From assembly GCA_038501785.1 (NCBI GenBank), contig JBAMJR010000031.1:12600001-12664000 (forward strand): a DNA stretch of 64,000 nucleotides, given 5' to 3'. The first letter of the stretch is position 1; the number at the start of each line of letters is the position of its first letter. Below, piece after piece: positions 35,036 through 41,400 of this stretch. The notes under the pieces are model-generated. The model saw nothing but the letters and a program-made list of their open reading frames with translations. It was not told the origin of the DNA and searched no databases. The position numbers and the translations under genes are program-made. The stretch is from Myoxocephalus aenaeus. Lineage: Eukaryota; Chordata; Actinopteri; Perciformes; Cottidae.

Positions 35036-35445
35036 GCATCCAGCTGCAGCACCAGAACTCGAACACGACCAACAGCCAGAGCTTCATCAGCGGGGAGCTC
35101 AGTTCCCCGGAGCTCCAGCAGGGCACCGGCAACTCCAGCATGCCGATCCACACCATCCTGCCGCAGGAGACCCAGATCATGCCCTCCTCCATCAACCAGT
35201 CGATGCCCAGCAACCAGTTCCTCACACCACCCTCCCAGCACAGCTATTCAGGCCCCATGGACAACACCCCAAACCATCAGGTCCAGGTGCCCGACCACCC
35301 CTTTCTGACGCCCTCACCCGGCTCCCCCGATCAGTGGTCGAGTTCATCACCTCATTCCAACATGTCCGACTGGTCAGAGGGGATTTCAAGTCCCCCGACA
35401 AGCATGCAGGCTCAGATTGCACATCTACCTGAACAGTTCAAATAA
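9259..35445 (+). CDS. notch1: notch1, Notch receptor 1 (5'-partial, exons 3-34)
   Basis: Notch1 is a single-pass receptor for Delta/Jagged ligands; sequential cleavage frees its intracellular domain, which activates target genes with RBPJ. Coding join: 9259-9521, 10049-10387, 11846-11968, 12113-12346, 13220-13375, 13634-13819, 14515-14628, 17449-17562, 17711-17944, 18103-18213, 19525-19717, 20205-20350, 20494-20607, 21344-21463, 22029-22181, 22301-22529, 23056-23257, 23921-24074, 24199-24383, 25112-25244, 26054-26311, 26514-26626, 27261-27832, 27938-28372, 28494-28642, 30382-30595, 30905-30995, 31272-31434, 32812-33110, 33591-33738, 33879-33976, 34114-35445. All junctions are GT/AG and the joined frame is open for 2,457 residues. 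EGF order and many exon lengths match human NOTCH1 as I remember it. Exons 1-2 are upstream of the window. The a or b paralogue cannot be decided. Introns over 300 bases not listed separately show nothing recognisable. Confidence 0.97.
10049..10387 (+). CDS. notch1: notch1 exon 4: EGF4-EGF6
   Basis: Acceptor CCCTCAG, donor GTAGGG. Encodes EGF4 (CQQADPC start), calcium-binding type EGF5 (DVNEC) and EGF6. Length is 339 bases, the size I recall for the human exon. Confidence 0.97.
11846..11968 (+). CDS. notch1: notch1 exon 5: EGF7
   Basis: Acceptor TTTCAG, donor GTTTGT. A single EGF module (NIDDC...GVNTYNC), 123 bases. Confidence 0.96.
12113..12346 (+). CDS. notch1: notch1 exon 6: EGF8-EGF9
   Basis: Acceptor CCCACAG, donor GTGACT. 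EGF8 starts DVDECQLMPNAC and EGF9 starts NIDDC. Length 234 bases. Confidence 0.97.
13220..13375 (+). CDS. notch1: notch1 exon 7: EGF10 and start of EGF11
   Basis: Acceptor CACCAG, donor GTAAAA. EGF10 (DDACISNPC) is followed by the first cysteine of EGF11 (DVDECSLG), part of the ligand-binding core with EGF12. Confidence 0.96.
13634..13819 (+). CDS. notch1: notch1 exon 8: rest of EGF11 and EGF12
   Basis: Acceptor CAACAG, donor GTAAGT. EGF12 (DINECMSNPCMNEATC) keeps the Thr just before its third cysteine, the O-fucose position that contacts ligand in mammalian NOTCH1 (Thr466). The calcium-binding residues are also kept, so ligand binding should be intact. Confidence 0.97.
13935..14330. repeat. 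Degenerate copy of a fish intronic interspersed repeat
   Basis: Contains the phrases GAAAATCTTTGGGTTTTG, ACGATTAGTTGATTAAT, TTAGCTGCTTTTCTTTGTCTT and GATAATTGCAGGCC, in an order I recognise from a repeat family widespread in fish introns. Related, also decayed, copies lie near 33255-33395 and 39110-39420. Family name and exact ends are not known to me. Confidence 0.5.
14382..14440. repeat. (AT)n microsatellite
   Basis: AT tract of about 59 bases with one interruption, 75 bases upstream of the exon 9 acceptor. CAGCAGTGT-like sequence flanks both sides. Confidence 0.95.
14515..14628 (+). CDS. notch1: notch1 exon 9: EGF13
   Basis: Acceptor GGCCAG, donor GTGAGG. One calcium-binding EGF (IDTDECAHSPC), 114 bases. 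Confidence 0.96.
14629..17448 (+). other. notch1: notch1 intron 9
   Basis: 2.8 kb without coding potential. It holds purine-rich G-runs (G14 at 15632-15645, G16 at 16921-16936), a near-perfect 18-bp hairpin at 15977-16027, and an AC tract at 17338-17373 shortly before the exon 10 acceptor. Confidence 0.85.
17338..17373. repeat. (AC)n microsatellite
   Basis: AC tract of 36 bases, about 75 bases upstream of exon 10. Confidence 0.95.
17449..17562 (+). CDS. notch1: notch1 exon 10: EGF14
   Basis: Acceptor TTGCAG, donor GTATAC. EGF14 reads IDIDECASTPCKNGAKC, nearly identical to human. 114 bases. Confidence 0.97.
17711..17944 (+). CDS. notch1: notch1 exon 11: EGF15-EGF16
   Basis: Acceptor TTCTAG, donor GTAACT. 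Two calcium-binding EGFs (TDINECYSDPC and TNINECLSQPC), 234 bases. Confidence 0.97.
17955..18030. repeat. (CA)38 microsatellite inside a 158-bp intron
   Basis: Uninterrupted CA tract starting 10 bases after the exon 11 donor. It makes up about half of intron 11 (17945-18102). Confidence 0.97.
18103..18213 (+). CDS. notch1: notch1 exon 12: EGF17
   Basis: Acceptor CGACAG, donor GTAGGA. One EGF (INIDDCKSNPC), 111 bases. Confidence 0.96.
19525..19717 (+). CDS. notch1: notch1 exon 13: EGF18 and start of EGF19
   Basis: Acceptor TTTTAG, donor GTGAGG. EGF18 starts INIDECAINPC; EGF19 starts QVNECLSNPC and runs into exon 14. 193 bases, phase 2 end. Confidence 0.96.
19940..20112. mobile_element. Possible MITE fragment in intron 13
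   Basis: CpG-bearing segment ending in GGTGTGAACACGGCATAAG, with GCGCGAATATTTCGC inside, reminiscent of short fish DNA transposons. No terminal inverted repeat pair could be fixed, so this is tentative. Confidence 0.35.
20205..20350 (+). CDS. notch1: notch1 exon 14: rest of EGF19 and EGF20
   Basis: Acceptor CGACAG, donor GTCAGT. EGF20 starts INNNECESNPC, as in human NOTCH1. 146 bases. Confidence 0.96.
20494..20607 (+). CDS. notch1: notch1 exon 15: EGF21
   Basis: Acceptor CCACAG, donor GTATGA. TNINECASNPCLNQGTC is nearly identical to human EGF21. 114 bases. Confidence 0.97.
21344..21463 (+). CDS. notch1: notch1 exon 16: EGF22
   Basis: Acceptor TTACAG, donor GTGAAC. EGF22 lacks the DxxEC calcium motif, as in human NOTCH1. 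120 bases. Confidence 0.96.
22029..22181 (+). CDS. notch1: notch1 exon 17: EGF23 and start of EGF24
   Basis: Acceptor CTCCAAG, donor GTGCGT. EGF23 starts VDIKECVKNPC; EGF24 starts SNIDDCKP and continues in exon 18. Confidence 0.95.
22301..22529 (+). CDS. notch1: notch1 exon 18: EGF24 (rest), EGF25, start of EGF26
   Basis: Acceptor CCACAG, donor GTACAC. EGF25 starts EDINECESNPC; EGF26 starts TPDCTES. 229 bases. Confidence 0.97.
22697..22715 (-). promoter_or_regulatory. CTCF-like motif in intron 18
   Basis: CTGCCCCCTCTGGTGGAAG is the reverse complement of the CTCF core (CCACCAGAGGGGGC). Motif match only; occupancy is unknown. Confidence 0.5.
23056..23257 (+). CDS. notch1: notch1 exon 19: rest of EGF26 and EGF27
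   Basis: Acceptor CCGCAG, donor GTAGGA. EGF27 starts HDINECDSKPC. 202 bases, phase 0 end. Confidence 0.97.
23921..24074 (+). CDS. notch1: notch1 exon 20: EGF28 and start of EGF29
   Basis: Acceptor TTTCAG, donor GTAAAA. EGF28 reads WCDSSPCKNRGTC, with Arg where the usual Asn-Gly-Gly has Gly. The Thr for O-fucose is kept. Confidence 0.96.
24199..24383 (+). CDS. notch1: notch1 exon 21: EGF29 and most of EGF30
   Basis: Acceptor TGTAG, donor GTAACA. EGF30 starts QVDECTPNPCQNGATC. 185 bases. Confidence 0.96.
25010..25108. repeat. (CTT/CTC)n pyrimidine tract abutting the exon 22 acceptor
   Basis: About 100 bases of CTT and CTC triplets run directly into the CTCTCTCAG acceptor of exon 22, so the repeat serves as the polypyrimidine tract. 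Confidence 0.95.
25112..25244 (+). CDS. notch1: notch1 exon 22: end of EGF30 and EGF31
   Basis: Acceptor CTCTCAG, donor GTCAGC. EGF31 starts EINECFSQPCQNGGTC. 133 bases. Confidence 0.96.
26054..26311 (+). CDS. notch1: notch1 exon 23: EGF32-EGF33
   Basis: Acceptor CCTCAG, donor GTAAAC. EGF32 has the long first loop seen in human (PVTKEPKC); EGF33 starts GDINECLSNPC. 258 bases. Confidence 0.97.
26514..26626 (+). CDS. notch1: notch1 exon 24: most of EGF34
   Basis: Acceptor CTCCAG, donor GTGAGT. EGF34 reads VFDGCKGKPCRNGGTC. Ends in phase 0. Confidence 0.96.
26866..27235. mobile_element. Fish interspersed repeat (retroelement-like) in intron 24
   Basis: The segment opens with AAGGCAAGTTTATTTGTATA and continues through AAAGTGCTTCACATAAAA to a part reading AGGGATCTTGTTCCAGATGT. 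I recognise this as a very common fish genomic repeat, probably a non-LTR element end. It stops about 25 bases before the exon 25 acceptor. Confidence 0.65.
27261..27832 (+). CDS. notch1: notch1 exon 25: EGF35-36, LNR-A, LNR-B
   Basis: Acceptor GTCCAG, donor GTGAGT. The last two EGFs lead into the negative regulatory region. LNR-A (CEEAKHNKYC...NNHACGWDNGDC) and LNR-B (CWRYFNDGKC...GCLYDGFDC) carry the Cys and Asp residues of calcium-binding Lin12-Notch repeats that shield the S2 site. Confidence 0.97.
27938..28372 (+). CDS. notch1: notch1 exon 26: LNR-C and N-terminal heterodimerisation domain with S1 site
   Basis: Acceptor ATCAG, donor GTGAGC. LNR-C ends CRWDGLDC. The HD domain includes NNSFGFLRELSRVLRTNVVF. 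The furin (S1) site is RRMKR followed by Glu-Leu-Asp, with Arg-Met-Lys-Arg at 28335-28346, matching the R-X-K/R-R rule. Confidence 0.96.
28494..28642 (+). CDS. notch1: notch1 exon 27: C-terminal heterodimerisation domain, S2 site
   Basis: Acceptor CTACAG, donor GTAAGT. Reads VVHLEVDNRQC and ends PYTIEAVF. By homology ADAM metalloprotease cleavage (S2) falls between Ala and Val of IEAV, at 28635/28636. Confidence 0.96.
29395..29409 (-). promoter_or_regulatory. CTCF-like motif in intron 27
   Basis: GCGCCCTCTGGTCGG matches the reverse complement of the CTCF core with one change (TGGTCG for TGGTGG). Motif match only. Confidence 0.35.
29668..29731. repeat. (AC)32 microsatellite
   Basis: Uninterrupted AC tract in intron 27 (28643-30381), an intron with no other recognised feature apart from a CTCF-like motif. 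Confidence 0.97.
30382..30595 (+). CDS. notch1: notch1 exon 28: transmembrane segment, S3 site, start of RAM
   Basis: Acceptor CATCAG, donor GTAAGT. A hydrophobic helix (IYLVLGGIGILAFIGVG...) is followed by stop-transfer RKRR. The RBPJ-binding motif is LWLP and a nuclear localisation run KKKRREP follows. The residue at the gamma-secretase S3 P1' position is Met (codon 30471-30473), where mammalian NOTCH1 has Val. Confidence 0.97.
30905..30995 (+). CDS. notch1: notch1 exon 29: RAM-ankyrin linker
   Basis: Acceptor TCACAG, donor GTAAGA. Encodes PLKNTSDISLMDDNQNEW and ends KRFR. Close to the human exon. Confidence 0.95.
31272..31434 (+). CDS. notch1: notch1 exon 30: linker to ankyrin domain
   Basis: The acceptor is a tandem TAGCAG. 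The distal AG is chosen because it gives FRFDEQ, matching human FRFEEP; the proximal AG (exon start 31269) would insert one Gln. Donor GTGGGT. Contains DDQTDHRQWTQQHLDAADLR. Confidence 0.93.
31903..32081. repeat. Two (TG)n tracts in intron 30
   Basis: TG-rich arrays at 31903-31978 (with CG interruptions) and 32026-32081 (pure). Each is preceded by TTTCTAGTG, suggesting a local duplication. Confidence 0.9.
32812..33110 (+). CDS. notch1: notch1 exon 31: ankyrin repeats 1-3
   Basis: Acceptor GTCCAG, donor GTGAGC. Starts DGFTPLMIASCSGGGLETGN and includes TGETALHLAARYARSDAAKR and GRTPLHAAVAADAQGVFQ. Nearly identical to human. Confidence 0.97.
33255..33395. repeat. Degenerate intronic repeat copy in intron 31
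   Basis: Shares GGGAAATTGTGATT, GACTATTTTCTGGACCAAAC and TTAGTTGCAGCCCTAA with the family at 13935-14330 and 39110-39420. The last phrase looks like the family's terminal sequence; a stub of it also appears near 26410. Confidence 0.5.
33591..33738 (+). CDS. notch1: notch1 exon 32: ankyrin repeat 4
   Basis: Acceptor CTGTAG, donor GTAAGG. Reads ILIRNRATDLDARMHDGTTP. One Ala-to-Gly change (LILAGRLAVEG) relative to human. 148 bases. Confidence 0.97.
33879..33976 (+). CDS. notch1: notch1 exon 33: ankyrin repeat 5
   Basis: Acceptor CTGAAG, donor GTAAAA. Reads GKSALHWAAAVNNVEAVIVL and ends DMQNNK. 98 bases, phase 0 end. Confidence 0.97.
34114..35445 (+). CDS. notch1: notch1 exon 34: ankyrin 6-7, NLS, transactivation domain, PEST, stop
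   Basis: Acceptor CCTCAG; TAA stop at 35443-35445. Begins EETPLFLAAREGSYETAKVL, then basic GKKARKPSAKG, a Met/Gln-rich transactivation region with 14 consecutive Gln, and a PEST end with FLTPSPGSPDQWSSSSP and WSEGISSPPTSMQ. The frame ends in Phe-Lys, as in human. The FBXW7 phosphodegron has Gly (35320-35322) where human has Glu. Confidence 0.97.
34993..35034 (+). repeat. notch1: (CAG)14 polyglutamine (opa-type) repeat in notch1
   Basis: Fourteen uninterrupted CAG codons within a longer Gln/Met-rich stretch. Drosophila Notch has a comparable opa repeat. The pure CAG tract is expected to vary in length between individuals. Confidence 0.95.
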
Positions 35446-36945
35446 AAAGCTTGTATGTTTACGCCCAGATGAGCTGCTGTATATTTTTTTATAAAAAAAG
35501 GCACTCTTTGTGGAGAAGAAAAAAAAAGAAAAAGGGCAAACTAAGCCGTAAACACGATTTAATAGAACATTTTTATATGCTTTTATACTAACAGCGACAC
35601 CTGCGTTTCATCCATTCTTTTTATTTATTAATGCCTTATTTATACGCATTGCCTGCTTACAGAAATTTCTGGGATCCATGGTGCTGGGTCAAACGGAGGA
35701 CAGAGAAAGACCTTTAGAGAGACTCTTTTCTTTTAGCATTTCTTTTTCTGCAGTGAAGCCGCAGCATACACACTGGGTATTTATTTCCTGAAAGACTTTT
35801 AGTCTTTGCCCTTTTCTTTCATATGATTTCTCAATCTTTGTTTATATTTGTGTTCTTTTTTTGGTTTGTATAATCTTGTTTATAAAAACTCTTGTGATTA
35901 TGGGGCATTTTATACGGCGCATTTTAAGTTTCAGTGTTATTTCAATGTGCGTGGGAAATATTCTAGTCGGTCGATGATAAACAAGTTGTGAATGTTAACA
36001 GAACACATGTCCTGTATTTCATGCACAGGCCCTTTTATGTTTTCACACTTTCCCCTTTTTTTATATCATTTGATTCTTAGTTACACTCTACAGTTGTGTA
36101 CATTTCTTGAATCTACGGAACGGCATTATGTTGTGCCACTAGATTTGACTGCATTCATATGTAGAGATGTGGTGGAGATGTGATATGTTGTACAGTATAC
36201 AGCCATCTTGGAGATTGGCAGTTAAGACAGGCTTGAGTATCTGTTGGTGTTTGAGAACTGGCCCGTTGGCCACAGCGTATGTTGTTGTCCAGAGGGAAAA
36301 GGAAACGTCATTTCCCCTCTCCCTCTTATTAGTTTGAGCCTATGGCTGTGTTCTTCTTTTTGTAAATATGTTATGCATTTCACTTGTAAGCAGGATTTTG
36401 TTTAAGAAATCTGATGTCTTAAGCATGCAATTTTGATAGGTCCCGCACCAGTCAACAGCCTCTAAAATGTCAAACAGAACAGAATATATATTTTATATTT
36501 TACTGTCCCTTATGCATAAATAAATTTGAACTATATACAAATAAATACGATATATTATGAGACATTTTTCTCATAAAATGCTAAAAAAAAATACATAAAT
36601 ATTGAGGTTTTATAAATTCATATTTATTCACTGTTCTGTAACACATAAAAAGGCAACCATTTGTGCATATTATAAAATGTTTTTGTTACACTTTGGTTAA
36701 ATGGAAAAACTGTTGGCTAAGAAGTTCTCAGTTGTGTCCGCAATAATACTTTGTCAGACACTTCCTGTAGTTTGCAAAATGTTATGATTTAAGAAAAACA
36801 TTAGGTTGTAGTGAATTGTAATTTCTGCAATGTTTCCTTTCTCTTACAGTTATAATTTGCAAGAAATGTATTTCTCCTTTTCATTTTTATTTCCTGTAAA
36901 TATGTTTCTTGGTATAATAAATGGCACTTGTGTGTCTTGAACTTA
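35446..36945 (+). other. notch1: notch1 3' UTR
   Basis: AT-rich sequence after the stop, without coding potential. Candidate poly(A) signals are at 36519-36524 and, best placed, at 36916-36921 before a GT-rich stretch. A single CGTGGGAA (RBPJ-type) octamer at 35950-35957 is probably chance. The end is inferred from the second signal. Confidence 0.75.
36916..36921 (+). terminator. notch1: Poly(A) signal of notch1
   Basis: AATAAA followed within 20 bases by a CTTGTGTGTCTTG downstream element, about 1.47 kb after the stop codon. Confidence 0.7.
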
Positions 36946-37200
36946 AGATAAGTGTCTTTTCTTTCTTTAAATTACTTTACAAGATCTCTAAAGATCAATA
37001 CATTATACACACTTAACAATAATGATAGATCTAGTACCAAAACCACAGTGTAAACATGTGCCTCTGATAGTTCTGGGCAAGAATTAATAGCTTTTTGAAA
37101 TAAATATAAAATAAATAGCGACCTTTCCCTTCATACACTGTGGCACTTTATTTAATATTTTTAAGTGTGCTGAAGGGGCCAAATATTACACGTAGTGTGT

Positions 37201-37216
37201 CTCCCTCTAGTGGTGG
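37201..37216 (-). promoter_or_regulatory. CTCF-like motif between notch1 and ubac1
   Basis: CTCCCTCTAGTGGTGG is the reverse complement of CCACCACTAGAGGGAG, a good CTCF core match. Confidence 0.5.
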
Positions 37217-37983
37217 TTATAAGTATCACACCTGACTGACCTAGACGAAAGTTCCCGCTGCGCGGTTTCTGCAGCTTGTGTTTATCATGAAACAGGTCAA
37301 ATCAAAACTAGACAAAGCAATCTTTGCATTACTTATTGTGAGAGCTGGGTTAATTTACTAGTGGGACCCAGAGAGAGAAAAAGATCCCCAGTTCCTAACT
37401 GCTACTGTGCTTTGTAATTTTCTAAGATATGACCCCATTTGCTGCGTGGAGATTAAACAACTCAAAACTGAACTAATGAAGGTGTGTGAATTATATTTTG
37501 ACAAAGCGGCCCTCTTCAACATACGGCCTTAAAATATGGTAAGAAAAAAATATCCACAACAAAGTCCCCTGTTTTTTCTTGCAGAGGAGACACTTCTCTG
37601 GGTCCATCGTCCCAGTTGCTCCAAACAAGACATTGGAAGAGGTCATTTGAGGTTTTTAGGGTCCATTAAGACCATTTCTTAATCGATTATTGGGGGAAAT
37701 GTACTCATCATATTGTGGCATTTGCTATTATTCTTTATTGGTGAATATTGCTAAACAAATGTTAAATAAATTAGCACAACGCCCCTGGAGGTCCGGGCCT
37801 CCTGGAGGTCTCGGGGCCCCGGGGCTGTTGCAGGCTTTGCCGGCATGGTACTCCATCCCTCGCTCATCACAGGCTACGGGGACACCCTCGGGTGCTGTCA
37901 TTGCACTGGTGATTTGTCGTCCGCCTTTATCGTGAGTGTGTCGTTGAAGTTGGGCGTTGAGTTCGCACCAGTGACTCCAAAGG

Positions 37984-38003
37984 ACTCCAGCTCCCATGAT
38001 GCA
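37984..38003 (+). promoter_or_regulatory. ubac1: ZNF143/STAF-like motif upstream of ubac1
   Basis: ACTCCAGCTCCCATGATGCA resembles the ACTACAAYTCCCAGMATGC element bound by ZNF143 at many CpG-island promoters. It lies about 335 bases before the start codon. Motif evidence only. Confidence 0.5.
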
Positions 38004-38335
38004 CCGCTCGCAAACGCCGTCGAAGTTCAAAGTTCAAACATTACAGTAAAAATAGGGTGCTCACTGGCCGGCCGCTCGTGTGTTCGCTGGGGGAATATCA
38101 AACAACTCTGTGGGGGTCACAGGACTCTCTCGTCGGTTGCCACCGCAGCGAAACCCCGGCAGAGGAAACCGAAGATGGCCCTCCGCTAACCCGCTCCTCG
38201 TGTTGCCCTGTTTTAGTCGCTGGATTTACACAACGACGGCTCGCTGGGCGCTAACGTTAGCAACTGCCGCTAGCTAACGTCACTGGACTGGTACTCTCTT
38301 CTCTCTCTCTCTCTCGCTGCTCTCTCTCTGCGGCT

Positions 38336-38473
38336 ATGTTCGTCCAGGAGGAGAAGATATTCGCCGGGAAAGTGTTGAAAATACACATCTGCACCATGGA
38401 CGGCGCGGAGTGGCTGGAGGAGGTCACGGAAGACACCACTGTGGAGAAACTGAAGGAGAAGTGCTTGAAACAT
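38336..38473 (+). CDS. ubac1: ubac1 exon 1 (coding part)
   Basis: ATG at 38336, donor GTAGGT. Encodes the first 46 residues, start of the ubiquitin-like fold ([20 protein letters not shown]). Confidence 0.96.
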
Positions 38474-41400
38474 GTAGGTTTTTTTTAGGGGGGGTTGGGG
38501 TTGTTTGTGTCTTCTTCTTTTTTGTCCTGTCACTCCTCTGCCCGGGGTGGTTGCAGTCTGTGTACACAGTCAGTGTCGGTGTCACTGGCTTTGTATTTAT
38601 AGTAACTGGGTAGACCTGGCTATTTATAATTTAGCAGCTTGGCTGTCCCTCTGAAGCTAGCTAGCTAGCTCGCAGTCCACTGTGCCCCTTGTCTGGTGCC
38701 AGTGGCATCTCGCTTTACTGGCCGTCTATTATTACACGTCCTCCCCTCGCTTCTCCTTCTATGGCCCATAGCATAACCTCAAGTGTTTGTTTATCTTGAC
38801 AACCTGGGGGAATGGACACGGCCATTGTTTTCAATGGCACCAGCATATGGGCACAGGCGACTTTATTATGAGATTACTTTGGTGAACTATTCTTTGCAAC
38901 TATTCTTTCTTGTTTTTGTTAATATTTGATCTACCATTTTATAGGTTCAGTTTCTGAAAGAACTAATCGATTAATTTCCCTTTGAACATTATTATATTTT
39001 TTTTTATGATACGAGTGGAGAAATGCAGCAAAGACTCAGTGGAGAATCGTTGTTGCTTGATGTTTGACTTTAACAATTAAGAGATTATCAAAATGGTTGT
39101 CGACTAATATTAAGTCAACTGATTTGTCAATTTGTAGTTGATCGATATGAAATCAATTGACAAGGATCTGGATTATCGGTTTATCATTTAACTAATTCAA
39201 TTAATTGTTAAGCACATACCAGACCATACTTCTTTAATGGGATAATTTGCTGCTTGTCAGCTTTGTATATTGTAAATCGAATACTTGCAAGTTTTGCGCT
39301 GTTGGTCATAGATGAAGATGTCACTGTTTTCTACAATTTTCTAGATTTTAATAATATTAGAAAATATATATAACTGGAAGATTAAATAGTAATGAAAAGA
39401 GTCAATAGTTGAATCCCTACTGTTTATTTCTGAGACACTTTGTGTTCTGCTTGGTTTACAGTATGTACACGGAAGTCTAGAAGACCCTAAAACACTTACC
39501 CACCATAAACTCATACATGCTGCTACAGAACGAGTCCTCACAGACACCAAAACTGTCGCAGACGAAAATCTCAAAGATAAAGGTACGTTACTAGCTATTT
39601 GACAAGATGTGGGACGCCGACAACCCCACATTGTTTTCCCCGATCTGACCGTGTTTCATATATCTCGTAGAAGTTTTACTGCTCATAAAGAAAAGACCGC
39701 CACCGACCCCTCCAAAGATGGCAGATGTTAGTTCAGATGAAAAGGTAAGCGTAATCAGCTTTCGGCTTAATTTTAACAGACGAATTCTGCGCCAGGAAAA
39801 AATGTGGTTTCTTTATTTTGCCTGGTATTAATGATTTCCCTTTGTTGTTTCTTCCCGGTTGTCACAGAAGAAACAAGATAACAAGGCACCGGACAAAGAT
39901 GCAATTCTAAAAGCCACCGGCAACCTGTCCACGCGCCACACCGACCGCACTGTTACCCAGCACAACATCAGAGATGTGAGGTTCTTGGTGGAATGGATTT
40001 AGCTTAGTTGCAAACTCAGTAGTTTTGCAAAGATGTTATTTATGTTTGTTGCGTTTGTGTTGTTCCAGTTTCAGACGGAGCTAAGAAAAATCCTGGTTTC
40101 TCTCATTGAAGTTGCCCAGAAGCTTCTTGCCTTGAACCCTGATGCTGTTGAACTTTTCAAAAAAGCCAATGGTAAAATGTACAATCCCTCAAAACTATTT
40201 ACAAGTCAGGAGAATTAGGATAGGGAGAAGACACTTTTTACTAAAACATGGCGTAATGTGGCGGCTGTAGACGACCTCGGCACACATTGGGGAAGAGGCG
40301 TGGTCAAGTCTTAGTTATCGAGAGTGTATTACAATGCATATTATATTTTATTTCAAAGCGCTGACAAATGGAGGTAGAAATGTTTTATGTACTCTCTTCA
40401 TGTGCTGTTTTAGTTTTTGCGTTCAAGATCGATATAGCGACCTGCTATTGAAGTATTCATTTTCCATATCAGCCATATTTTAATGTTTTGTTGCTGGAAA
40501 TCCTGATGCTTGTTGTTGGAGACATTTCACACATTGCTCAACCGGTAGTTACAGCTGTCTGCTCTCTTTGTGTTTCTGCATCTTGCAGCGATGTTAGATG
40601 AAGATGAAGAGGACCGGGTGGATGAAACGGCCCTTCAGCAGCTCACTGAGATGGGTTTCCCTGAGAGCAGAGCCATCAAAGCTCTTAGATTGAACCAGTA
40701 AGTCTCGGTTAAATAACAAGTCACTCCCAACTGATGATGGGCCAAACTATTTTGAATATGTCTCCAGTGTTTATCTAGAAAATAAACCTGTTTTTCCTCC
40801 TCTTATTATCTTTTCTTTATGCAGCATGTCAGTCACCCAGGCAATGGAGTGGCTTATCGAGCATGTAGATGACCCCTCTGTAGATACACCCATACCTGGC
40901 CAGGACTCGTCTGGGGCAGCAGGAGCCACGGCGGCGGCCCCACCAGTCCCCTCAGCGCCAGTCCTCGGTCCTAACCTCCTCCGCAGCCTCTCCAGCCAGT
41001 CGAGCACAGAAGAGAGCATCAGGCAGGACGAGCTCACAGAGATCTTCAAGAGGATCCGCAGGAAACGGGAGTTCAGACCGGACTCAAGAGTGGGTGGCTT
41101 TATCCCGTCGTTAGCGTTCATTCAGTTACTTACTTTTAGATAACTCACCTCAGAGCTTTTCATTACTCTGTATTTTGTCGGCAGATGCTACTTATCTTTC
41201 GTATTCCTACAGACAGGGCAGATGCAAGACTGACTCTTTTCAGCTCCAACATCTTGAATTTATTTACCAGAGATGCAGATGTGATAACTGTGAAGTTTGT
41301 GTGTGCTACTGCTGGAGTCTGTTACTGCACCATCTAACATGCAGTAGACGTACAGTAGCAGGACTGCTGAATAAAGGCAGCCTATTGGATACAGAGAATA

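Larger units (their letters stand above)
36946..38335 (+). promoter_or_regulatory. ubac1: notch1-ubac1 intergenic region and ubac1 promoter/5' UTR
   Basis: Only about 1.4 kb separates the notch1 poly(A) signal from the ubac1 start codon. GC and CpG content rise from about 37780 to the ATG, as in a CpG-island promoter. The region contains a CTCF-like motif (37201) and a ZNF143-like motif (37984). The transcription start is not identifiable by eye. Confidence 0.6.

Noticed and set aside
35950..35957. CGTGGGAA, a perfect RBPJ octamer in the notch1 3' UTR
   Set aside because: Single isolated site; an octamer is expected by chance in a window this size.
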